From Himantopus leucocephalus (lineage: Eukaryota > Chordata > Aves > Charadriiformes > Recurvirostridae), in NCBI GenBank assembly GCA_003993805.1, contig RSEF01000012.1, positions 9,950,727-10,014,726 on the forward strand: a stretch of 64,000 nucleotides of DNA, written 5' to 3'. The position numbers and the translations under genes are program-made. The notes under the pieces are model-generated. The model did no database searches. It saw only the letters and a list, made by a program, of their open reading frames with translations, and had not been told where the DNA came from. Positions 46,401-58,400 of this stretch are shown here, one piece after another. Each line of letters starts with the position of its first letter. Within the stretch, counting starts at the first letter, position 1.

Positions 46401-49400
46401 CACCTGAGACAGACTTCATTGTGAGTGCTTGTGTATTTTCCCCCACATATATATTGTGGCTATAACAAGAAAAAACTGTTGCAGTGTTTGGAAGAGCTCA
46501 GACAGGGTTTGTCCAGATTAAGCCATAATCCTTCCTTTAGAAGTGGAGGTATTTGAAAATAAATGTTCTGCAGTTATTTCTACAAGTTTTAGGGCAAAAA
46601 GGTTGAGAGCGAGGTTTGGGATGCTTGCCTTCATAGTGGAGGCACTGGATGTACAGAATCTGTGGTTATAGCTAGCCGTGGCATTGGGAGGAGGATATAC
46701 AAGGCAGGTATCTGACTGTGGCATCATTTTGGAAAGGTTTGGGAACTTGGTGGGTTTTTTTGTGGTTTTTATTTTTTGTGCTGCCTTGGCTCAATTGAAA
46801 CAAAAGACTACAAAGAAGTATTCAGCAGTGGAAACAAAGGCAGCTGATGAATTGGTGGGTGACGTTCAGTGCTATACAGCTGGGCTAGACTGGGTAGAAA
46901 GACAAAATCTTCCATTCTCAACTGTAGTTGGGTTATTCCCTCCAGCTCCTTGCATTGTTTGTGTTGCTCTTTTCAGAAAACCCTTCGTTCCTACTTCTTG
47001 AAAGAAGGTGATGGTCCCTGCTGCATGCTTGCAGCCAAGAGCTTATTCCTGTTCTGTCACTTTGATTGTTATTGTTTCTGTTAGGAGAGAGTGGCTTGTG
47101 ATACCAAATGCTGTGCTCTTGGATTTTAGAGGTGCAGTGCCTGAAACATCTCATGATAGACGTGCTTCTCGGACACATCACTGTTCTTTCATGTCACTAT
47201 GAAAGTGCATAATGCTTTGTAGATCCCAAGAGAAGAACTCTTTCTCTTGACTACAGCTTAAAACTTGCTGTGTCCATTAGCGCTTACAGAGCCTGATTGA
47301 TTTGGCGACTGTTACAATAGGCACTACACAAATATAAATGATTCTGTCTGCTGTAAAGAATTTCTAATTGCACAGTGAGAAATTTCCTTCTCTCACACTG
47401 GTCTGTAAATGGACAGGGCTCTTCAAGAAAATGCACTTAGTCTCGTTTGTGTTGGTGTCAGGTCTCCTCTTGGCTTATTTATCCTGGAATTCATGTATCT
47501 GAAGGTACCGTTTAGTGCTAATAGAGCAGCCTGTCTCCTTGCTGGTGTAGCTCCGTGTGTAGCAGTGATGGTACCTGACTGTCTTGTACTGGTAAATTAT
47601 CCTTCCCTTTCCAGTATCTTTCTGAGATATTCAGCATATTTGAGGTACAGTGGTGGCACATCTGATGAGTTCGGCAGTAACGTGGAGGAGGGGGTGGAGA
47701 ACTTGTTTTGTGGCACGTCGTGGTCTTGTTTCGCCCACGGCCCAATGGAGTCATCTGATGGAGCTCATGTAATGCTGTGCAAAATGTCAGGAAAAATGAG
47801 GTCTCAAGGTGGCGTGATTCACCTGCGAGAGGTTTTAATGTGGTGAATCATGCCTGTCAGAAGTTCTTCTGAATGCTTCAGCATGGGGCCGCTTAACTCT
47901 TTTGTCCTTGCGCGTTAACTCTGTCTCTCTCTGGCTCTCAACAGCATCTCAAGCCTTTCTCACCACAACTTTGCATTTTTCCAGTGGTGCTCCATGTTTC
48001 TTCACATGCTTCCCTATATGCCAGGGACTACTGAATGTCATACGTGCTCCATTTCTCACCTCAAAGCATGCTGAGCTGAAAACAAACCTGGGGTAGTGAA
48101 CTGTGGGAGGGAGGTGGCCAGAGAGAGGAAAGGCGGCGATGGTAGCGGTATTGTAACACAACAGCTGGGCGTACTTCGGGCTGCCGCTCATTTGAAGTTA
48201 GGGGGGTTGGCTTCAATGAGCTCCACAGCAACTTCGGTCACAGCAAGATGACAAAAGTATGATGGTGTATCTTGCTTCTCCTTTACCAGGCTGTTTAATT
48301 GTGTAGGCTGGGAGGGCAAGAGAGGAAGACACGCTAGGTCTGAAAAAGGTAGATGCCATCTCTGTATGGTTTATTTGATTTCTTTGGTGGTGGTAGCAAT
48401 GCTTATTTAATGTTTCCAAACAACACAGGCACACTCAGGAGTCCAGGTGTTTTCGGGGTCTTTGTGCTTTGGGGATCTACAGGTGGAGACTGGAGGACAG
48501 ACTCAGGTGCACAGAACTTATTACCTAAACAAGAATAAATCCCTTTGTCCCTGGAGTGAAGTTAGGATGCACAGCTGAAATCAGACCCATGAGAGCACGT
48601 GGCCGAGCAGAGAGGCGTGGAAGCAGCTTTGTTTTAACTAAATACTCCCTGGCCTAGGCTTCCCCATGGGTGACACTGTCGGTGGTAGGGTGGGCAGCTG
48701 GGCAAGGCATTGTATGAGTGGCTCCCGCAGGGATCAGGGGCAGCCTGATCAATGGTCCTCAACTATAATTGATGACAAGGGATGCAGAGAGCAAGTTGGG
48801 CTTGAAATATGCCTGTGGCAACTTTGTGTTTGCCGTGGTTGATATTTCAGCACAAGGAATTTAACTGGAGTTTGGAGGGGAGACAACAATACAGGCATCC
48901 CCTTCCAGCCCTGCCCACCAGCTGTACTGAGGGGTGCTCTATGCATGTTTACACGGAGGAATCGCATGTGTTTTGCTGTAAAAAGCTAAATAGCAATAAT
49001 ACTGATGTTTCCTGGAGTGTCTGTCTTTTCTCTAAATGTGAGAGAATGTTTGTAGAGGAATTTAGGCATCTCTGCTCTTTTGTTTTTTGCTTCTTCCAGT
49101 CTCTTCCAAGCCAGGGACCTGTGTGAAAGTGCTGACGATTGAGCCCACAGGTAACTGCCGGCTGCAGGAAGATCTGGCTCTTCTAGCAGACTGCGCCCTG
49201 CCAGCCGAACTGCGGGTAGGGATCATTTATACTACTTCTGGTCTGTGTGGGGCTGTGATATGTGTTCACATGTGTTCAGTCGCGTTATCTCCATTTGAGT
49301 TCAGTGCTTGCTTGTTTGCTGGTGCTCCAAATGCTGAAAGCCTTTTATTGCTTGGAAATGCTGTAAAATTGTTTAATGAGGCTGTCGGTGCTGGTCCTTG

Positions 49401-52400
49401 CCCTTGGATTTTTGCCCCAGCAGGGGTCTCAGTAAACAAAACCCTTGCCATGCGGTTGATGGGGATTTCCCTGTTGACTACAATGGGACAAGAGTTGGCC
49501 CCCAGCTCTTTCTCCTTCTCTCTGCCATCCTTCTTGAGTATCAGAAATGCTTTAGCAGCAGGCATTGGTACCCGAAGGGATGTATAGATGGAAGATGGCT
49601 GGCTTGCTAGGAACTGACACCCTACAGTGGAGAGTTGCTTTCAAACCCTGAAAACATTTCTAGCAGAAATGTGAGTCCCTCTGAAGCCAATTTAATTTGA
49701 CTGGGAATAGATTTGCTTTTCATAACTATGTGTTGTTGACCCTTAGAAATAGCCCACAGACCACAGGTTGATGATCACTATGTTAAAATACCATCAATAT
49801 TATTAGTTAGGCTCAGATATGTGAATCTTCGCTCCCAGTTGCAGGAGAACAGCATAAATATTAGTGGTCTTCATTCTCCCTGCATCTGTTATTTTCTGTA
49901 ATATCAGCAGATTCACTTTGCTCTTATGTCTGTCCTTTTTTTTCTTCCTCTCTCTCTCATACCAAGCACTGAATTTAATAACATGAACTCATTTTAGGTA
50001 GCTGCTGTGCCCAGTGGTTGTATGATTGAGTGATGTAGCAAAGTTTGTCTTTTTTCTTTTTGTGCCCTGGCACAGAGAGCATGCGTGCGCGTGCATGAGA
50101 GTGTGACTGACCTGCTGGATAAGGTTTCTTACCCGTATTAAGCCTGCATGTTTTGTGCTGGCGTTTGGCAGACATATTTCTCTGAGTACTGAGCACTTTA
50201 TAGAGGGAGTTTATCTCCATCAACTTTCCATCTATCAATGTGGAAATCTTTCGTACGTAACCTGCCTCCCCCAAATAAGTGTGTATTTATTTGTGGCTTT
50301 TAATATGCTTTTCTGTGTGTTTGCAGGCTTTAAAGGGAGGTAATACTATACATAAGCCTCAGATTTACCTCCCCAAGAATTAAAAAAAGGATCATGGGCC
50401 TCAAAACCGTGAGATTTACATACATTTTAAGCTACTTCACAAATAAAAAGAACGCTTCCTGTTTGATTGCTTGTTCCCAGACCTTGATGGCACGTTCCTG
50501 TCAGGTTAAGCTTTTCTTCTCAAGGGTTAGAAACACTTCCTTTGTAATTCTTTCACGCAGAATAGGAGCTGGAAGGAAAATGTTAAACTTGGAATAATGT
50601 AATCATCTGACAGCACTGTGAATGCTTCTGTGAGCTGTGGTTTTCTTGCGATGTTCATAGACCAGAACGAAGGCAGTTACAGCAGCATTAGCCTTTATTA
50701 TGGCTGTAAAAGTGAAGAGGGCATGGGCGCACACCTGTTCACTGGAGAATTTGTATGCCATGCATAAACGTGGGTGCTTTGTTTAAGCCTGATAAATTCT
50801 AAAAGATTCCCATTTTTCTCTCTCTAGGTATTTTTTTTGTTTGTTAACTTATAAAGAGTATATGAACAAAGTTCTTCATCCTATTGCCATTTCTATCTCA
50901 TCCTGATGTTTGCAAATTGTTAAATTCTGTGCGTTAGAGATCTTTTTTCTGGGACAGAGGATTCGCACATCCTCGTTCTTGCAGGGTTTGATGCTGTACA
51001 GGGAATAGTATACAAACTATGTAACCTAAAATGTCAGGGACAACTGAATAGTCATGTACAAACATCCATGTTCTTGAGAGAAATGTACATTTTTTTCCAG
51101 CCTATGCAGAACAAAATAGGTATTCAGCTTCTGGACAAAAGCCAGCATCTTAATAGCATTTCAGGTAATGATCAGAATTTGGAAGAGACATTCTGAGCTG
51201 CTGCGTGTCATGTAATGCCTTATTACATGAAATTGGGATGTATACAACTTTCTGTTTCACTATAAACAAATAATTTGCACATAATGTCTTTGGTATTTGA
51301 ATGATGCAGAAAACTATGCATCCCAATTCAGTAATATGCTATATGACTAAACCAATAATTAACATTTGATATCCAAGCACAGTTTGTTATTAGTTTTTAG
51401 AATGAGAGCTATCTATTCTTTGAACTCTTGAACACGTTTATAGTCTTGGTATCTTCTTTTTCATTCCTGTTTATACTTGAAAGCCTTTTCTCTTTTGGTG
51501 TTTGTTTTTAAAAGTGTGGTTGTTGTCTCTATTTTGTTTTAAACTAGTAATGGCCAGAATTTTTCTGACCACAACAGCTGCTTCTTGGTTTGTTGCAATA
51601 ACATTTAGCAGTGACAGATTTAAGTAAAATACCTGGCAAAAGCCAGGCAACTGGCAAAAAACACGTGGCTTTCCACTATGTGTCTTCCTAGCTCTTCATC
51701 TCATGTCTGCCAGGTGACCTCTGAGTTAGAGGCTCCAGGGCTTCCAGTCTATGAGACTGTAGGCACAGTTTTTCATTGCTTTTTAACTGAAATCTTATTT
51801 TCCAAACCAAGATGAAATCTGACATAAAAGGATCAGAGTTTGCCATGAAATAAATAATGTTCTCTCCATCTGTATTGACATTTGGTGCGGCTGCAAAAAA
51901 AGTGACCATTTGTCACTTTTCAGGTAAAGCTAAATCTTGTGGTACGTAGAAAGAACAGTTGGAAACAAGTAGACAGGTTCCATCTACATCTGTCTCCGCA
52001 CCTGTGTAGTGTGGTTGTCCATGGCAGTTATCCCTGTGCTTTGCTTTGCCCATTTGGCGGAGGCAGATTAACTGTACTATTTACAATGTGCTTCCAGGTT
52101 TGGGTTTTTTTTTTCTTTATCCAATCCACTTGCATCTGGTTATGGGCTGGTAATCTTCTCTTGAATCACTCACCCCTATATTTTGTGTTGTAATTTATTT
52201 ACAGTGTTCTTGCTGAGATAATCTGGCCAAGGTGCAAATTGCTGCCACTGATTTGTTTTATTTGTTTTTGCCTCTAGCAACATCTCTATTTAAGCGCTAA
52301 GAGCAAATACATAGCAGCAAAGACTTGGTTGTCCACATGTGATGGCTGGAAGATCCTGTAAATGTTCAAAGCAGTCTTACGCTATAGAGGTGTTGAGAAT

Positions 52401-55400
52401 ATTTCTGTTTGGTGAATGAGTTTGCACCTTGTAGGGCACACTGTTCTGTGCTTCCTGGGCAACATACTTCACTTTGGCAGCTGTGCTTCGCCTGGGAAGG
52501 GCAGTATGCTAAAGAGGTTGCTTGAATTGGGGAGGGTGGGAGGAATGAGCCTGTTTTTTGCAGGGAGACGCTGAAAGGGAGATGAAATTCCTCAAGCGTG
52601 ACGAGGGAGAAGAGGAGAAGCAGTAGAGACTTAAAAGGGAAGTAAAATGGAAAATTCTGCAAATCCACTTCATCCTGAATAGGAGAGACAAAGGCATGAA
52701 CCTGCTTTTGTAGTAGGAACTGGAAATGACCTTGTAAACCTGAGCGGGGACCAGGCAAGGCTAGAAGCAGCAAATTGAGCTCCAGAGGAGTTTGTAATTC
52801 AGGAGACAAACTGTGAGACAAATAAAACTCCCATGTCCATTCCAGAGAGATGGCTTCCTTTTAAAGATTTACCTTTGGACAATGAAAGGGGAGCAAAGAA
52901 GGGATGCATGTAGGAGATGCGGAGTTTATATCTCAATTAAGATGCTTGTGCTACAAAGACTGGCATCTTATCAAAGCCTGTTTCTAGGTTTGTTTTACCT
53001 GTAATGTGCCTCCAAGGTTGTAGCCTTGAAAGTCACCTCAGAATTCCTAGGAGAGGACATGGAAGCTGTGTGCGTAGGGTGGGGATAGCAGCAAGGCAGA
53101 GTGGGCAGCTGGATCATGACGACCAGCGTTTGTAATGGGGTGCCACAGAGAGCGTGGCTGCGGATCCCAGACTGCTGTTTATTCATCGCCGTGTAACGTG
53201 GGTTAGATAACAGCAAAATAGCAGCCTGGGGAATCGACAGCTGGGACAGTCTGATCTCATCTTCAGTGCTGGAGGTGCCCTTTGGGTTACAGCTGTATGA
53301 GAAGCAGGTAACAGATCAGGTGGGGAGAGCGTTCCTTGAATTGCCGCATCACTTGTGGGAGAGGAGTTCCCTGATGGGGAAGGACTCACAAGGGAGAGGT
53401 GCTATGGAGAGGCGGCATTACTGTGACAGCCATGTGTGCAATTTGAATGTCACTGGGTTTGCTCTCCTGCGATTAAGAACCAGAAGCTGCCAAATGTTGC
53501 TGTGGGCAGAGAAAGAGCCTGGCAAATGGGGCCAGATTGCTATGGTCATTGGTGGTACGAGCTTTTTTTAAGCTTGGTGCCTTGCCACATCCTAGAACCT
53601 GTTTTGTGAGAGAAACCCCACCGCATGTGAACAGAGCTTGGCACAGAGCACCAGCCCAGTGTATTGCGGGTTGTGCCTTTCCTCAGTTTGGGAGTGAGGA
53701 GTCATCTTGCTCCTCAGTAACGCTGAAAGTTGCTTTCAGTTCGGATGGAGGCAGACGAGTTGGAAATGGTGCTTAGGTAGTCTGTGATTGGGAGACTGAT
53801 CTTCATGGGCAGCCCAGGGTTTTCCCAGTGCAAACTTGGGCTGTAACTTTCCTGGAGGAGCGACAGCGGTAATAAACTCCTCAGCCCAGGCAGCTCAGGG
53901 GCATATGTTTGGAAAGCAAGAACCAGGGGAAAAATTTGTTTTCAGAGATTAGTTGTCTTGGTTACATAATGTGAATATAAACTCTTTTTTTTTCACAATT
54001 CTGTTACCCTGTATATAGGAGTAGGTAAAAGTGAAAATATTTGGAAGTGTCACTTTAAAATAACATAAGGCCAACAGATATTTTTTTTTTTGGTGTGTGT
54101 GCTGTCTTTGTTGGCATGTGGGACTGGGAGGAGGTGTGTTGGTGTTAAAATAATTCACTAGAGTATTAATACTGCAACAACACTATCTTTGGCTGCAAAT
54201 CAAATGAGAAATTTAAAATGTGCTTTAGAAATGTTGGATTATTCAAGAGAGACAGTAATTGCAGCCAAACCGCTTCAAACTGGTGTATACATCTATGTAA
54301 TCTACATGTTACTACATCTGCCTGTACATCCACACAGTAAAGGGCTAGTCCTAAGCTCTGGTATGCTTATGATACTTTACATGAAGTAAACTTCACCTCC
54401 ACTTTATCTGCCTTGTTGGGTGGCACAGAAATGTTTTCCAGAGGTGTATGGAGTGTCAGGGAGTTTCCATGGATAAGGGAGGCAGCTGTAACTTGTACCA
54501 GGAATATCTCTATTGGAAGTGCAAAGGGCTTCAGTTCCTCACACTGAAATCTGTGTTCAGAGCGTCTCTGGTGCTCTGTGCTGTGCTGAGGGAACAGATG
54601 GATGGTTGCTTCTGGGAAGACCAAGAAGTCCAAACTTGGGACCCTGAGCGTGTTTAAAGCACGAATATTAAAGGTAGAGTTTTCTGGTTTCTCTTCCTAG
54701 GTTGGTTTTGGGGAGTTGCCATTTGACAGCACCGACAACTTTAACAGTTGTCCCGACGTGTGTTTCCGGGTGGCAGATTACAACTTTTTGTGCCATAAGG
54801 TATGTGCTTGTGCTATACTTCATTCTCCTTCCTTTTTGCCATGAATCTAGTCTACCTGTGTCTCCCACTCAATCAGTGCTGGATACACTCTGCAGAAGCA
54901 GCATTGCCTCATGAACTGGCAAACCAAGTCTTACTGCAGCTGGAAACTGTATTTAAAGCATTTAACAAAACAGCAAAGCCTGCCTTTCTTGCAGAGGTGA
55001 GCAGATAAATTTATGGATTCAGCTCAGCATTCACGGCTGCAAAATCTCTTACTGCTGGCTTGTGAGTTCATTTTCTGGAGAGGGGAATGTATGAGCTGCA
55101 AGTAAACAGCAGTAGGAATGGATTTTGACATCTAACCTCAACTGAAACTCCTGCCCTAATACCATGCTACTTTCCAATCTCTTAAGTTTACAAATGGGGG
55201 TTTTTTGGTTCTGAGGGTAGGCATGGATAGATTTTCCATAAGGTATGGAAAAATTGTTGGAGATACGGATTCAAAATATAGGGAGAATCAGAGTTACAGA
55301 GTCTGAACTTCCAAAATATCTTTAAGCTGCTCTGACAGCTGGTTGGTAGTGCTGTTTGGTTTGGTGCAGTAAGAAAGATGCTAGTGTTTTGGTCTTTCTT

Positions 55401-58400
55401 CCTTCTCCAGGCATTTTTCTGTGGTCGCAGTGATTATTTCAAAGCCCTTCTTGAAGACCATTTCAGTGAGAGTGAGGAGCTGCAGACACAGCCCAGCATC
55501 CCTGTGGTGACTCTCCACAACATCTCAGAAGACATCTTCATCCGAGTCCTCTACTACATCTACAGTGATGATACAGAGGTGAGGCCAGCCGTGGAGCCTT
55601 TCCTCCTGTGCTGGTTAATTCTGGAGGTGTTTACAGCAGTGTGTTCTTACAGCACCTGGAGGCGGGGGGGTGTGTGTGGTTTCTTAAATCCCACTGTCCT
55701 ACTCTGCTACCTCACTTCTGTCTCAGGAACCCACATGCTGGGACTTGCTGTTAGCCAGGCAGGGATCTAGTTTATGTGCGTGATATTCAGGAAGCAAATC
55801 CCTAGTCTTTCATCCCATAACAGGAATTAGGTTGCACGTTGTATGTTGGCGTGATAAACGCAGGGCGTTGCAGATTTCCCTCTTGGGCTCTGTGGAAGGA
55901 TAAGGTGAGCAGCTGCCAGTAGATGGCAGATTGAACACGTTTGGAGATGTGGAAAGGTTGAGAGATTGGGCTTATTTATTCTTGGCATCATAGCCCGCAT
56001 TTCCATTTGTAGCAAGTCATTATTTCCACTGTTATTTATTGCTGGGATGGGCAAAGATTCCACTGGGAGACCAACGCCTTGCCGTGCTCAGTATTGCAAG
56101 CAGTAACAAAATGGCCCTAACCCACCTAGTTGTCAGCCTAGTGGAAGGTGCAGCAATTATCAGCGTTTGAGCAGCTTCCTGCTTTGGTTTTGTGCAAATG
56201 TTTTCGGCAGGTCTAGCTACTAGATGCCAGAACACATTCTGGCATTAGGGCAGCGGTCAGAGACAGTGCCGCACCTGCCAGCGTCACTTCTCCCACGCAG
56301 TATTTGTGCTCTGGATTAGGTCCCACGAACAAAGGGTGCACACAGCTGTGACCTTGTTTCTGCTGGTCTGTTCACCTCCGGGTAGCAGCAGGGAATGTGC
56401 GGTAGGGAGAAATGTATTTAGCGGGCAGCAAGGGCAGGGTTGCCATTGGTATGCCGGGGAGCAGATGCTTCACTTGCCTGCGCTCTTCCCTCAGCCACGC
56501 ACTGAAAGGGCAGGCAGAGAGGGAAAGAAGTGTGTTGGGGTTGTGAAGATCCTCCTGACCTTGTGACTGCACTGCAACGTGACCCTTTTCCCTTGCGCCT
56601 CTCCAGTCTGCCTGCCCTTTCCAAGGGGTGCCTCGGCTGCCCTGTCAGGACTTGGAGCAGGAGGGCAGACCAACAACAATGTGTAGGAGTTGAAAGGGTC
56701 TCGCTCATATATTTTCTATGCAGGATGGTACCATCACAGAAACTAGCTTGGATTTCAAACTGAACAGCCAAGATATGAGCTTCTGCAGAGAGTTCATCCG
56801 TCATGAAGAACTGCTAGGAAAAATGGTCAGGAAAACAGGAAAATAGCTCAAGTTCCACACTTACATGTGGAGTGTTCTCCCCGCCCTGGGTTTCTCCAGT
56901 CAGGTGTCTTCTGCACTCTGAATTCACATCTGTTTTTCCAAAGGATTTATGTCTCTCTGCCATGTAGTAATGACAGTGCTTGCAGTTGGAGGGAAGAGTG
57001 TGTGCAGAGGACAGAAAGGGATCCAGGCAGAAAGAGGAGTTGCTGATCAGAGTTTTTTTGTGAGCTCAAGAGGAGCTTTTGGAGGAACATTTGCCAGGTT
57101 TGTACCTGATCAGGCATTTGGGAGCTGCTGCCATCAGTAGTATTGACTTGAACGCCTCCAACTCATTAAGTTCTTGGAGCTTATGAAAGGACAAAGCAGT
57201 ACTTGATTAATAACCCCAAGAGCTTTGTTACCCCACTGTGGCACTATAGCATTCATGGCATGCCTCTAACGCATCTCTCATCCTTCTGCACAGCTGTTGT
57301 AGGGTGTTATACAGCTGAGACGTTTGCTGTGAGTAGTCTCTCCAAACACTGGTGTTGACAGCTGTAGAGGAAGAAATAATCAGCCTTTTGTGGTTGTCAG
57401 AGTGAACAACCACATGTGTAGTTGTGGACAGCAGTGTTTTTGCTGCTGACCAGTTACCAGGGCAGTGGACCCCACTGCACCAGAGTTGTCATTTCTCAGT
57501 CTAGACAAGTGTGACTTGGTCTCCAGATGCAAGTGATCTCGCCGCCTCCACAGCCAGGGTATGCTGCATCCTGCAGATTCACTGTTAAAATGGATGTGGG
57601 TAACTGCACTCTTTGCACTTCACATTAGCAGGAACAGAACTGTGCAGAGAGAGGCTCTAGTTCCAGGTTAGTGACGCAGATGGCTTACTAAAATAGGATT
57701 TGCCCAGCCAGGGAGAAGAGACTGAGTGAAGCTGGAGGTGGTGTCTCCAACATTATATACAGCATTTTTTATCCTCAGATCACTTGCAAGGAACAAAAGT
57801 ACCCAAGAGTGTAATAGGAGGGTGGTTCTCTAGCTCAAGACCCTGAAAATGTTAAAGGCCATTCACAACAATGTAAACTTGAACATCTGGTGCATGAATG
57901 TAGTTCAGTTTGAATGCCTGATAAGCTCCAGTAGTATTTGATGTGCAGAGTCTGTTCCTTATCCAGTGGGGCCTCACTTACAGTTTATCTGAAGTGCAAT
58001 TTTCTGTCCTTGGATGTGTCCCTGTGCCAGGGAGGTTGTGCTGGCTGGGTTTGCAGAGCCAGTTTGAGGAAGACACTTAAGAGAATTTTGCACATTTTTC
58101 ACAATATGCAAGTCCAGCAGTACAAAGTGGGAGGAAGAGTCCTAGTGGGGACAAGGTGCTCTGTTCTGCCGTTTGTCTCGTTGAAGGGCTTTCAGTACTT
58201 CTGGTAAAAGCTACCTCCTTCCGCTGCCACATCGAACACTTCTTAGCAGCCAGCTTTCAGCTGCACTTCAGGTTTTCAGCATTGCTTTGTGCTTAGCTAG
58301 AGGGGTTAGCTGCAGCGTGGCAAACTTCTTGCTTTGTGCAGAGCAAGCTGCCTCTGCAGCATTTTAAACTCCTCTGTGGTAACTGGGTGGAAGACCTAGC

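Noticed and set aside
46708..46760. VSDC peptide as a possible ABTB1 exon 7
   Set aside because: The residues after VSDC (GIILERF) do not fit the conserved ERLAKQC, and there are no matching splice sites.
47275..47395. Possible retroposon tail (CACTACACAAATATAAATGA)
   Set aside because: Too diverged to support; no body of an element next to it.
50076..50110. Alternating GCATGCGTGCGCGTGCATG stretch as Z-DNA or a regulatory site
   Set aside because: Short and isolated; nothing else points to function.
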